Below are positions 9,764-18,250 of a DNA stretch of 64,000 bases, piece after piece (position 1 is the stretch's first letter; each line of letters opens with the position of its first letter). The translations under genes were made by a program, and so were the position numbers. The notes beneath the pieces were generated by a model. The model saw nothing but the letters and a program-made list of their open reading frames with translations. It was not told the DNA's origin and did not search any database. Source of the stretch: JACQAP01 sp035275265 (lineage in GTDB: Bacteria; Pseudomonadota; Gammaproteobacteria; Burkholderiales; JACQAP01); assembly GCA_035275265.1 (NCBI GenBank), contig DATENC010000011.1:248001-312000 (forward strand), written 5' to 3'.

Positions 9764-10711
9764 TCACGCGTAGGCCACATTGAAGAAACTGCGATCCACT
9801 TCGCCGCCAAGGTCCTTGAGACGGCCCAGGAAGTCCGTGAGATATTCGTGCAGGCCGTAGTCGAAGATGACGTCCATGCGCCCGAAGTGCAACGCAGCGT
9901 GCAACTCACCGGCGCGCCGCAATGCCTCTCCGGAATACCGTGTGGCGATCATCTGGAAGATTTCGTAGGCTTCGTCCATGCAAGCATGCAGCGATCGCGG
10001 CATATCCTGGCGCAGGATCAGCAGTTCCGCCACCTTGACCGGCGTGATCACATCGCGATAGACCTTGCGATAGGCCTCGAAAGAGGAAACCGAATGCAGC
10101 ACGGCAGCCCATTGGTAGTAATCCACCGCCCCGCCGACGTCTTCCACCGAGGGCAGCAGCACGTGGTACTTCACGTCGAGAATGCGCGTGGTGTTGTCGG
10201 CCCGTTCCAGAAATGTGCCCAGGCGGTTGAAGTGGAAGGCCCCGTCCTTGAGCGCGGTGCCTACCGTAACGCCGCGGAACAGGTGGGAGCGATCCTTCAC
10301 CCAATCGAAGAATGCCAATGCCCGTTCCCCGGAAAGGCGCGACTCAGTGACGTGCTGCAACTCCAGCCAGGTCGAATTGATCACCTCCCACATTTCCGAA
10401 GTGATGTTGCCGCGCACCGCGCGCGCGCTCTCGCGCGCCGCCTTGGCGCAGGAATAGATCGACGACGGATTGTCCGGGTCGAGCGCCATGAAGTGCATGA
10501 CGTCCTTTGCGGTGACCATACTGTAGCGCCCGGAAAAAGGGTACAGGGTTCCGGTGATGTTCAACGGTGCGAACCACTCCTGGTCGGAAAACTTGGCCGA
10601 CTTCGGAAGCAGCGACATGCGATACGTCACGTCGAGGATGCGCGCGGTGTTCTCCGCGCGCTCGACGTAGCGCGCCATCCAGTAGAGAGTCGAGGCGGTG
10701 CGGCTCAGCAT
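9764..10711 (-). CDS. Alpha-E domain protein (COG2307)
   Basis: 315 residues, almost wholly alpha-helical, with the family signature MLSRTASTLYWMARYVERAE at the N-terminus and a repeated ERADNTTRILDV motif near residue 165. Alpha-E proteins always accompany the circularly permuted ATP-grasp and a transglutaminase; comparative genomics suggests they assist an amide ligation, but no reaction has been assigned that I know of. It lies downstream of the ATP-grasp gene, from which it is separated by repeat array B, and upstream of Anbu. No signal peptide, so cytoplasmic. Confidence 0.92.
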   Translation of the reverse strand: MLSRTASTLYWMARYVERAENTARILDVTYRMSLLPKSAKFSDQEWFAPLNITGTLYPFSGRYSMVTAKDVMHFMALDPDNPSSIYSCAKAARESARAVRGNITSEMWEVINSTWLELQHVTESRLSGERALAFFDWVKDRSHLFRGVTVGTALKDGAFHFNRLGTFLERADNTTRILDVKYHVLLPSVEDVGGAVDYYQWAAVLHSVSSFEAYRKVYRDVITPVKVAELLILRQDMPRSLHACMDEAYEIFQMIATRYSGEALRRAGELHAALHFGRMDVIFDYGLHEYLTDFLGRLKDLGGEVDRSFFNVAYA

Positions 10712-10719
10712 GGGCTTCG

Positions 10720-10799
10720 CAAGGGACGAGGGATGAGGGACGAGGGACGAGTAAGACCCTGGCTTTTTCTCACCCCCCGTTCCTCGCCCCTCTCCCCTA
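10720..10799. repeat. Intergenic 7-base repeat array B (Anbu operon)
   Basis: Four units of GGGACGA/GGGATGA (10723-10751) are followed after about 20 bases by C-rich units of the type TCCTCGCCCCTCTCCCCTAG that are roughly their inverse complement. It occupies the spacer between the alpha-E start and the ATP-grasp stop codon, which lies inside the array. A partial hairpin is possible. Confidence 0.7.
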
Positions 10800-12215
10800 G
10801 TTTTCCACTATCCACGTGTCTTTTGTGCCGCCGCCCTGCGACGAATTCACCACCAGCGAACCTTCCCGCAAAGCCACGCGGGTAAGTCCCCCGGGAACCA
10901 TCATCACGTGCTTTCCCGAGAGCACGAAAGGACGCAGATCGATGTGCCGCGGGGCAATTCCCTGCTCGACGAATATCGGGCAGGTCGAGAGCGACAACGT
11001 CGGCTGCGCAATGAACTTTTCTGGCGCGTCGAGAATGCGCTGACGGTATGCCTCGCGCTCGCGTTCGGTCGAGGCTGGCCCGATCAGCATGCCGTAGCCG
11101 CCAGAACCGTGCACTTCCTTCACCACCAGTTTTGCAAGATGATCCAGCACGTAGGCGAGATCCTTCTCGAGTCGCAACTGATAAGTGGGCACATTGTTGA
11201 GCAGCGGTTCTTCACCGAGATAAAAACGAATCATCTCCGGAACGTACGGGTAGATTGACTTGTCGTCCGCCACACCGGTACCGATGGCGTTGGCGAGCGT
11301 CACCCTGCCCTTGCGATACGCGTTCACCAGGCCGGGCACGCCGAGTGTGGAATCGGGTCGAAACGCTTGCGGATCGATGAAGTCGTCGTCGATGCGCCGG
11401 TAGATCACGTCCACGCGCTGCGGCCCCGCGGTTGTGCGCATGAAAACGCTGTCGTCGCGCATGAATAGATCCGCGCCTTCGACCAGTTCGATGCCCATCT
11501 GCTGCGCCAGGAACGCGTGCTCGAAGTAGGCGCTGTTGAACTGTCCCGGAGTGAGCACCACCACGGTGGGATTCTCGACGCCGTCGGGTGCCACGCTGCG
11601 CAGGTTTTCCAGCAACATGTCGGGATAGTGCTCGACCGGCGCGATCGACTGGCGCGCGAATAGCTCGGGTACCAGCCGCATCATCATCTTGCGGTTTTCC
11701 AGCATGTACGACACGCCGGACGGGGTGCGCAGGTTGTCTTCGAGCACGTAGTATTCGCCGGCTCCGGCGCGCACCAGGTCGATCCCGGCTATATGGGCGT
11801 AGATGCCGCCGGGCAGGTCGATGCCGGCCATCTCCGGCCGGTATTGCCTGTTTTCAAGCACCTGCTCCCTAGGCACCTTGCCGGCATTGAGAATCTCCTG
11901 GCCGTGGTAGATGTCATGCAGAAAGGCGTTTAGCGCCCTGGCGCGCTGGCGCAGGCCGTTGGCGATGTCCCGCCATTCAGCCGCCGGAATTATGTGCGGC
12001 AGCATATCGAACGGTATCAACCGCTCGGCGCCGGCGTCTTCCCCGTACACCGCAAAGGTGATGCCGACGCGATGAAACAGCAGTTGGGCCGCCTGGCGCA
12101 TCTGAAGGATGTGGTCGGCCGGCGTCCCCGCTATCCATTCGGCAAGGCGCCGATAGTGGCCGCGCACGCTGCCGTCCGCCAGATACATCTCGTTGTAGTA
12201 GGAATCGAATGACAT
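10797..12215 (-). CDS. Circularly permuted type 2 ATP-grasp protein (COG2308)
   Basis: About 472 residues, matching the CP_ATPgrasp family: SFDSYYNEMYLADGSVRGHY at the N-terminus, the central VLEDNLRTPSGVSYMLENR block that binds metal and ATP, and the VVKEVHGSGGYGMLIGP motif that is the permuted glycine-rich loop. The family is predicted to form amide or peptide bonds using ATP. It is the first gene of the Anbu cluster in the direction of transcription. I place the start at ATG 12215, which has GGAAG upstream; GTG 12242 would add nine residues. The TAG stop lies inside repeat array B. Confidence 0.92.
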   Translation of the reverse strand: MSFDSYYNEMYLADGSVRGHYRRLAEWIAGTPADHILQMRQAAQLLFHRVGITFAVYGEDAGAERLIPFDMLPHIIPAAEWRDIANGLRQRARALNAFLHDIYHGQEILNAGKVPREQVLENRQYRPEMAGIDLPGGIYAHIAGIDLVRAGAGEYYVLEDNLRTPSGVSYMLENRKMMMRLVPELFARQSIAPVEHYPDMLLENLRSVAPDGVENPTVVVLTPGQFNSAYFEHAFLAQQMGIELVEGADLFMRDDSVFMRTTAGPQRVDVIYRRIDDDFIDPQAFRPDSTLGVPGLVNAYRKGRVTLANAIGTGVADDKSIYPYVPEMIRFYLGEEPLLNNVPTYQLRLEKDLAYVLDHLAKLVVKEVHGSGGYGMLIGPASTEREREAYRQRILDAPEKFIAQPTLSLSTCPIFVEQGIAPRHIDLRPFVLSGKHVMMVPGGLTRVALREGSLVVNSSQGGGTKDTWIVEN

Positions 12216-12468
12216 GGCCGTGCTTCCGACCGGATGGTTCACCTCCGGATTGATTTAGCAACCGCTGTGCCACGCCATGGGTGCGTCCCTCGCGCACGCT
12301 AAGCACTTGGCTCGGAGAGAATTAATTTGTTTTGGCGAAAGCCCTCGCGACCGCCTCCCCGCGACCATGCACCACGGCAAGGCACAGGGCCAGGCGGACG
12401 CACTGCTTTAGACGACGATGGTCGGTACCACGCCGGAGATGAGGCGACGTCATAACAACGCTAGACGA

Positions 12469-13056
12469 TCAGACGATCACTCCCAACAGCTTCGCGGAAA
12501 TGGCGACGAGTTCGGCGCCGACCGATTCCACCGCGGCCTGATGGCGTTCGTCCTTGAGTTCACCGTCCGGCTCGAACGCGTCATTGGCGCGGCTGATCGC
12601 CATCTGCGAGGGAATCACGATCACCCCGATGTTGGAAAGAATCGAGCGCAGCGCCGCCAGACCGCGAATTCCGCCGAGATGACCGGGCGACGCGGCCACC
12701 AGGCCCGCAACTTTGCCCTTGAACGCCAGAAGAGGCGGTTCGTTCGCCTCCGAACGCGAGGCCCAGTCGATGGCGTTTTTCAGCACGCCCGAAATGGCGC
12801 TGTTGTATTCGGGTGAACTGATCAGGATTCCGTGGTGCTCGATAAGCGCACGCTTGAACACCTTGGCGTTCGGCGGCAGTCCGTGGTCGTGGTGAAGGTC
12901 GCCATCGTAGAGCGGCATGGGAATATCGCGCAGGTCGATCTCGGTCACCTCGGCTCCGGCAGCACGCGCACCGGCAGCGGCGATCCTGATCAGCTTCTTG
13001 TTGAACGAGCCGCTGCGTAGGCTGCCTGCGAAGGCAATGATCCTCACGTTGGACAT
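12469..13056 (-). CDS. NADPH-dependent FMN reductase family protein
   Basis: 195 residues of flavodoxin fold. The FMN phosphate loop is AGSLRSGSFNKKL near residue 9, and the signature SPEYNSAISGVLKNAIDWASR near residue 80 is that of SsuE/ArsH/chromate-reductase-like FMN reductases. The likely role is two-electron reduction of quinones or other electrophiles; the substrate cannot be told from sequence. The ATG at 13056 has AGAGGGG just upstream; the upstream in-frame start at 13098 would add 14 residues of uncharacteristic sequence. It is divergent from the HtrA-like gene, with 87 bases between them for both promoters. Confidence 0.88.
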   Translation of the reverse strand: MSNVRIIAFAGSLRSGSFNKKLIRIAAAGARAAGAEVTEIDLRDIPMPLYDGDLHHDHGLPPNAKVFKRALIEHHGILISSPEYNSAISGVLKNAIDWASRSEANEPPLLAFKGKVAGLVAASPGHLGGIRGLAALRSILSNIGVIVIPSQMAISRANDAFEPDGELKDERHQAAVESVGAELVAISAKLLGVIV

Positions 13057-13143
13057 GACCCCTCTTCGAGCCGGGTTGAAGCGCTCTTGAACTTGCAAAT
13101 TGCGGCCTCAGTTAGCCGGAATTGACTTCCGGAAAGGAAATTC

Positions 13144-14166
13144 ATGAGACCTGCACTCACTTTGGTCGAAGACGTCGACGACTCCGCGTCTTCGGGCACG
13201 GCGAAACCGTCGCCGATTTTATCAGACGACAGTCTGCTGGACGCCTACTCGTCCGCGGTGGTATCGGCGGCGGACAGGATCAGCCCGGCAGTGGTGAAAA
13301 TCGACGTTCACCGCAACTCCGCGCGGCAACGGAATGAGAGCGGTGCCAGCGGTTCGGGTTTTCTGTTTACGCCGGACGGGATGATCCTCACCAACAGCCA
13401 CGTCGTGAGCGGTGCGTCCAAAGTCGGGGTGCATCTGCGCGACGGCCAGAGCCTGGACGGCGACATCCTCGGCGACGATCCGCACACCGATCTCGCGGTA
13501 GTGCGGGTGTCCGGATCGAAGCTGCCCACGGTGCAATTCGGAACCTCGCGCGGCATAAGAGTCGGACAACTCGCGATTGCCATTGGCAATCCCTACGGCT
13601 TCGAATGTACCGTCACCGCGGGGGTCGTGAGCGCTCTCGGCCGATCGATGCGCGCCTATTCCGGCCGGTTGATCGACGACGTGATCCAGACTGATGCCGC
13701 GCTCAATCCCGGCAACTCCGGCGGGCCGTTGAGCAATTCCCGGGGCGACGTGATCGGTGTAAATACCGCGATCATCATGGCGGCGCAAGGCATCTGTTTC
13801 GCCACTGCGATAGACACCGCAAAAGTGGTGGTCACGCAGATACTCCGGCACGGCCGCGTTCGGCGCGGCTGGCTCGGCATCGCCGGGCAAAACACGCCAT
13901 TGTCGCGGCGCATGGTGCGTTATCACGAGCTCGAAATCGAAAGCGGTGTGCGCATCGCGTCGGTGGAACCCGGCAGCCCCGCGCAGAAAGCGGGACTGCA
14001 GGATGGCGACGTGGTGGTGAGTTACGACGGCATGGTAGTGGGTGGAATCGACGACGTGCACCGCTTGTTGACGGAGATCAAGGTTGGGCTGGAAGTACCT
14101 ATCGTGGTGCTGCGCCGGGGGGAGAAACTCGTGCGCCCGATCATTGCGACCGAGCTGGCGCGTTAG
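13144..14166 (+). CDS. S1C (HtrA/Deg-like) serine protease with one PDZ domain, no signal peptide
   Basis: 340 residues. The trypsin-like domain has His86 (TNSHVV), Asp116 (HTDLAVV) and Ser192 (PGNSGGP), so the triad is complete. A single PDZ domain occupies about residues 240-330 (GVRIASVEPGSPAQKAGLQDGD). Unlike DegP/DegQ there is no signal peptide or membrane anchor: the first 35 residues are polar, so the enzyme should be cytoplasmic unless exported by another route. A GGAAAGGAAA ribosome site precedes the start. Its end overlaps the convergent GGDEF-EAL gene by four bases. The stop codon is TAG. Confidence 0.92.
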   Translation: MRPALTLVEDVDDSASSGTAKPSPILSDDSLLDAYSSAVVSAADRISPAVVKIDVHRNSARQRNESGASGSGFLFTPDGMILTNSHVVSGASKVGVHLRDGQSLDGDILGDDPHTDLAVVRVSGSKLPTVQFGTSRGIRVGQLAIAIGNPYGFECTVTAGVVSALGRSMRAYSGRLIDDVIQTDAALNPGNSGGPLSNSRGDVIGVNTAIIMAAQGICFATAIDTAKVVVTQILRHGRVRRGWLGIAGQNTPLSRRMVRYHELEIESGVRIASVEPGSPAQKAGLQDGDVVVSYDGMVVGGIDDVHRLLTEIKVGLEVPIVVLRRGEKLVRPIIATELAR

Positions 14167-15902
14167 ATTGCTTTTTTCTGCAATTGCCCAGTGATCAGTT
14201 GCTCTAACTGGCGGCTGGTAAGCGGCTCGCCGAACAGGTAACCCTGGGCATATTGACAGCCGTAGGCGTTCAGGAAGGCGAGTTGTGCCTCGGTTTCCAC
14301 GCCTTCGGCAATCACCTTGATGCCCAGGCTGCGCGCGAGCGTGATGATCGCGCGCACGATTGCCGCGTCGTTCGGATCCGAGGAGATGTCGCGCACGAAC
14401 GACTGGTCGATCTTGAGCACGTCGAGCGGCAGCCGCTTCAGATACGACAGGCTCGAGTAGCCGGTGCCGAAATCGTCGATCGCGATCTGCGCGCCGAACG
14501 CCGACAATTGTTCAAGCGTTACGATCGAAGCTTCGGCGTCGTTCATGACGGCGCTCTCGGTCAGTTCGAGTTCGAGATTTTCGGGCAGTGCGCCCGTTTC
14601 GTTCATGATCCCCATCACCAGCACGGCAAGATCGTACTGTTGGAACTGTCGCGCCGAGACGTTGATTGCAACCTGCAGCGGAAAGCCCGTGTCCTGCCAT
14701 TCGCGGACTTGCCGGCAGGCGGTGCGCAGCACCCACTCTCCGATCTGTCCGACCAGTCCCGCGTCCTCCGCCACCGGAATGAAGCGCGCCGGCGAGATCA
14801 TTCCCAGCTTGGGATGGATCCAGCGCAACAGTGCCTCGGCGCCGTAGATCTGACGCGTGGCGAGATCGATCTTCGGCTGATAGAGCAGGCTAAACTCGTT
14901 GCGCTGGATGGCGGTACGCAGGCCGCCTTCGATCAGCATGCGATCCTGCACTTCCTGGTTCAGATCGGTGGTGAAGAACTGAAAATTATTGCGTCCCAGG
15001 TGCTTGGCGCTGTACATCGCCGCGTCGGCATGTTTGATGATCTCGTCCGCGCTGGCAGCGTCGTCCGGGTACAGGCTCAGGCCGATGGACGCGGAAACGA
15101 ACAACTCCTGCCCGTCGCTGGGAAACGGTTTGGCCAGGTCACTGAGTATCTTCTCGGCGGTAGTGGACAACGCCTGAAGACTGGTAACGTTTGGAAATAC
15201 GATGGTGAACTCGTCGCCGCCCACGCGAGCAACGGTGTCGCCTTCGCGGGAGGACTTGCGGATGCGGTCGGCCGCCTGCTTGAGCAGCGCGTCGCCGACG
15301 TAGTGTCCCAGCGTCTCGTTCACCACCTTGAAGCGGTCCAGATCGATGTGCATGACAGCGACCCGCAAACGGTTGCGATGCGCCTGCGCCATCGCCTGAG
15401 TGAGCCGGTCCTGCATCAGGAACCGGTTCGGCAATCCGGTGAGCACGTCGTAGTTGGCGAGGAATTGCGCCCGACTCTCGGCGCGCTTGCGCTCAGTGAT
15501 GTCACGCGAGGTGAGCACGATGCCGCGGATGCCGGGATGCTCGAGCAGATTATTGCCGAGCGCCTCGAGGTGAATCCAGGAGCCGTCGGCGTGACGGAAG
15601 CGCAGCAAAAGCGGCGAAGACGGAGTCTCGCCACGCAGCAACGCTGCGAACGCGTCGCGCGCACGTCCCACGTCCTTGGGGTGCAGGGTCTCGAACGGGG
15701 TCTTGCCGATCAGCGTGCCGGGCGGATAGCCCAGCAAACGCGATGCCGCGGGTGACTCGTAGATGGTCACCCCGCCCTCATCGTGGATGGTAATGATGTC
15801 GAACGAGTTCTGCACCAGCGCACGGAAGCGCGCTTCACTTTCTTGCAGGACGTCGGACTTCCGGCGATCGCGGGGGGAACGCTCGAAAGGGCCGGATCGC
15901 AT
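14163..15902 (-). CDS. PAS-GGDEF-EAL protein, cyclic di-GMP turnover
   Basis: 579 residues, soluble. A PAS sensor spans about residues 22-135. The GGDEF domain carries an intact GGDEF at 228-232 and an RxxD inhibitory site REGD at 219-222, five residues upstream as expected. The EAL domain begins with EALLRW at 356 and keeps INVSARQF, LELTES, the DDFGTGYSS loop, KIDQSFV and AEGVET, so phosphodiesterase activity is likely. Both activities look intact, so the net direction cannot be predicted. No membrane segment. The start at 15902 lacks a clear ribosome site. The gene is convergent with, and overlaps by four bases, the HtrA-like gene. Confidence 0.93.
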   Translation of the reverse strand: MRSGPFERSPRDRRKSDVLQESEARFRALVQNSFDIITIHDEGGVTIYESPAASRLLGYPPGTLIGKTPFETLHPKDVGRARDAFAALLRGETPSSPLLLRFRHADGSWIHLEALGNNLLEHPGIRGIVLTSRDITERKRAESRAQFLANYDVLTGLPNRFLMQDRLTQAMAQAHRNRLRVAVMHIDLDRFKVVNETLGHYVGDALLKQAADRIRKSSREGDTVARVGGDEFTIVFPNVTSLQALSTTAEKILSDLAKPFPSDGQELFVSASIGLSLYPDDAASADEIIKHADAAMYSAKHLGRNNFQFFTTDLNQEVQDRMLIEGGLRTAIQRNEFSLLYQPKIDLATRQIYGAEALLRWIHPKLGMISPARFIPVAEDAGLVGQIGEWVLRTACRQVREWQDTGFPLQVAINVSARQFQQYDLAVLVMGIMNETGALPENLELELTESAVMNDAEASIVTLEQLSAFGAQIAIDDFGTGYSSLSYLKRLPLDVLKIDQSFVRDISSDPNDAAIVRAIITLARSLGIKVIAEGVETEAQLAFLNAYGCQYAQGYLFGEPLTSRQLEQLITGQLQKKAI

Positions 15903-16440
15903 GGGTCAGTCCGGCGTACCCGCCGGCGCGGCCGAAGCGTTCGCGCGGAAGGAGGATGACAACGCAATAATGAACATTTCCCGGCCCGCTGCCGGATGAG
16001 CGGGAGATCCCACAGAGTCCTGTGGCCCGTGGCGGCAATCGCGACAACGGCGCGTTGCTTGTTTCATCTTGTCCATTCGTGCCTTCGCTGAAGAAAAAGG
16101 CGTCCGGCAAAGCCGGAAATCAGCGCCCCCCTTGTTCGTATACTACTGGAAATATTGTGGCGTTGTTATTGATTCAGTACATTTTAACCTGACTTTTAAA
16201 CATCTCACTGAACTTCTTGAATCTGTCTCCCTGCAACGCCGGGAGACCCATTCGGACGGACGAATTCCACGTGAAACGGCTTGGAAACGTGCGGGTGGCC
16301 ATCTTGAATGCCTCTACTAAATTCATAAGAAATCGCGCCGGGGCCCTGATTGATTTAGGAATTTTCTGTTACGACAACCAGGTCTATTCGCTACAATCAG
16401 GGCCTGTTCTCCCAGAATGTTCAACCTTCCCTAACCTGCC
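15903..16440. other. Gene-free spacer with an AT-rich part
   Basis: No convincing gene. Bases 16120-16400 are clearly more AT-rich than the surroundings (runs such as TTTTAACCTGACTTTTAAAC), which suits divergent promoters for the GGDEF-EAL gene and the 16.4-kb genes, but no promoter with good spacing could be assigned. Confidence 0.4.
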
Positions 16441-16629
16441 ATGAGGCGATACTTCTGCCCGGTCCTTGCCGCAGCCCTCCTGTTCGAGGGCAACGCCCGC
16501 GTCTCGGAGTTCGACCGGCATATCGACGCACGCCAGCAGGCCGATGGCCCCAGCCAAGTGGGGCCCCTACTCGAATCGGTGCAGTTGCAGATTCGGACGG
16601 GTAGCCGTTCCCGCGCTCGTTTCGATTGA
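16441..16629 (+). CDS. Possible 62-aa leader-like ORF overlapping the next gene
   Basis: A 62-codon ORF starting MRRYFCPVLAAALLF, a weak signal-like start, whose TGA stop overlaps the ATG of the following gene (TGATG). No ribosome site is visible and the rest of the sequence is polar and nondescript. The overlap suggests translational coupling, which is the only support for it being real; it could equally be a chance ORF. Confidence 0.25.
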   Translation: MRRYFCPVLAAALLFEGNARVSEFDRHIDARQQADGPSQVGPLLESVQLQIRTGSRSRARFD

Positions 16630-17099
16630 TGCCCACCGCCCCCGTGACCCGCGTCGTACCGCTCTTGCTCCTCGCCTGCCTGGGCTGGTTGCTTCCCGTG
16701 GTTGCCTTCTCGGTGGAAGCCACGATCAACGTCGATGTGCAGGGAGGCAAGTGGAAAGGGGTGAGGCTGAAATCACTGCCGCGCGGGGCTTCGGTGGCGC
16801 TGAGGGTAGAAAGCTCGGACGCGTTGCGCGTAATCGTGGTCGACAGCGGCGAACTGCGGCGATTTCCGGATACGCGCCCGCTGTTCGAAGCCTCGATGGA
16901 GAAACGCCTCGGCTTCAGTGTCGTCATTCCCCGCAGCGGCGACTATTACGTGATATTCGACAACCGCAAGTCAACCTCGCCGCGCCAGGTGAAACTGAAC
17001 GTCAAGGCCGACACGCCGGCGCGTTCACCGCCGCCTGCGGGCAAGACGAAGAAGCGCGAGGAGACCGGTCTCGATCTCATGTCGCCGCCGCACGCCTGA
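16629..17099 (+). CDS. Exported protein of unknown function, beta-sandwich-like
   Basis: 156 residues with a clear signal peptide (VVPLLLLACLGWLLPVVAFS) followed by about 100 residues of alternating beta strands (VALRVESSDALRVIVVDSG, GFSVVIPRSGDYYVIFDNR) that look like a pre-peptidase or GOLD-type beta sandwich, then a Pro/Lys-rich tail. I do not recognise the family. The ATG at 16629 overlaps the stop of the small ORF upstream; TTG at 16626 is possible. It is upstream of the sugar kinase gene with a 154-base gap. Confidence 0.6.
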   Translation: MPTAPVTRVVPLLLLACLGWLLPVVAFSVEATINVDVQGGKWKGVRLKSLPRGASVALRVESSDALRVIVVDSGELRRFPDTRPLFEASMEKRLGFSVVIPRSGDYYVIFDNRKSTSPRQVKLNVKADTPARSPPPAGKTKKREETGLDLMSPPHA

Positions 17100-17253
17100 C
17101 CAATCGCGGATGCCGCAACAGACCGGCAGGTCGCCAACTACTGGTCGGTCGTGACCACATCGCGGGCGCACGCCGATTTGGGCCTGCCCGAGGAATCGCG
17201 CGCAGGCTCGACCCCAAGACAATCAAGTTCGCGACTGACGGGAAAGAGAATCG

Positions 17254-18174
17254 ATGCTTTCTGAGACAGGCTTGCGGTTCGGAATCGACCTCGGCGGCAG
17301 CAAGATCGAGCTTATAGCCTTCGACCGGGTAGGCCGCGAGCGTTTGCGCCGGCGCATTCCCACACCACACAACAACTACCGGGCTACCCTCGAAGCAATT
17401 CGCGGCCTGGTCGCGCAATGCGAACGCGAACTTGGCGCAGGCGGCAGCGTCGGCATCGGTACGCCGGGTTCACTGTCGCGGGCAACCGGCAGGCTGCGCA
17501 ACTCCAATTCGGTCTGTCTCAACGGCCAGATGATCGTGCAGGACCTCGAAGCGCTGCTAGGCCGTCCGGTGCGCATTGCCAACGACGCCAATTGTTTCGC
17601 GCTTTCCGAGGCGACCGACGGTGCGGCCGCAGGCGCCGAAGTCGTTTTTGGCGTGATCCTCGGGACAGGCGTTGGCGCGGGCATCGTGGTGCGCGGTCGG
17701 CCGCTCGACGGCGCCAACGGCATAGCCGGTGAATGGGGGCATAATCCGCTGCCCTGGCCGCAGCCTGGCGAGTTGCCCGGCCCGCCTTGCTATTGCGGCA
17801 AGGCAGGTTGCATCGAGACTTTCGTTTCCGGACCCGGATTGGCCAACGATCATCGCCTTTTCACAGGAGCGGCACTCGCAGCCGACGCCATCGTCGCCGG
17901 CGCCGCCCACGATGCCGCTTCCCGATCATCGCTTGCGCGCTACGAGGGCCGCCTGGCGCGCGCACTGGCGCACGTGATAAACGTGCTTGATCCGGATGTC
18001 ATCGTCCTCGGTGGCGGCCTCTCCAACCTCGACCGGCTTTACGAGAATGTGCCGAGGCTGTGGTCGCATTACGTGTTCTCCGATCGCGTGGACACGCGCC
18101 TCGCCAGGAATACTCATGGTGATTCCAGCGGGGTTCGCGGTGCCGCGTGGCTGTGGGATAGGCCGGGAAATTGA
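17254..18174 (+). CDS. ROK family sugar kinase (fructokinase / N-acetylglucosamine kinase type)
   Basis: 306 residues, a cytoplasmic ATP-dependent sugar kinase. The phosphate loop is GIDLGGSKIELIAFD near residue 7, followed by GIGTPGSL, RIANDANCFALSEA (catalytic Asp) and GVILGTGVGAGIVV. The ROK zinc signature is present as GEWGHNPLPW followed by CYCGKAGCIETFVSGPGL. The sequence is closest in style to bacterial fructokinase/NagK enzymes; the sugar cannot be fixed from sequence. The ribosome site GGGAAAGAG precedes the start. It is 76 bases upstream of the MCE transport genes on the same strand and may share their transcript. Confidence 0.9.
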   Translation: MLSETGLRFGIDLGGSKIELIAFDRVGRERLRRRIPTPHNNYRATLEAIRGLVAQCERELGAGGSVGIGTPGSLSRATGRLRNSNSVCLNGQMIVQDLEALLGRPVRIANDANCFALSEATDGAAAGAEVVFGVILGTGVGAGIVVRGRPLDGANGIAGEWGHNPLPWPQPGELPGPPCYCGKAGCIETFVSGPGLANDHRLFTGAALAADAIVAGAAHDAASRSSLARYEGRLARALAHVINVLDPDVIVLGGGLSNLDRLYENVPRLWSHYVFSDRVDTRLARNTHGDSSGVRGAAWLWDRPGN

Positions 18175-18250
18175 GCAGCCGCGCCGTCAACGGGCGATCC
18201 CATTACAATCCGCTGCAACACCCTTCCCTGACCACACCGCAAAACTACCA

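Noticed and set aside
14253..15755. 500-codon plus-strand ORF opposite the GGDEF-EAL gene
   Set aside because: Shadow; the minus strand carries all GGDEF and EAL motifs.
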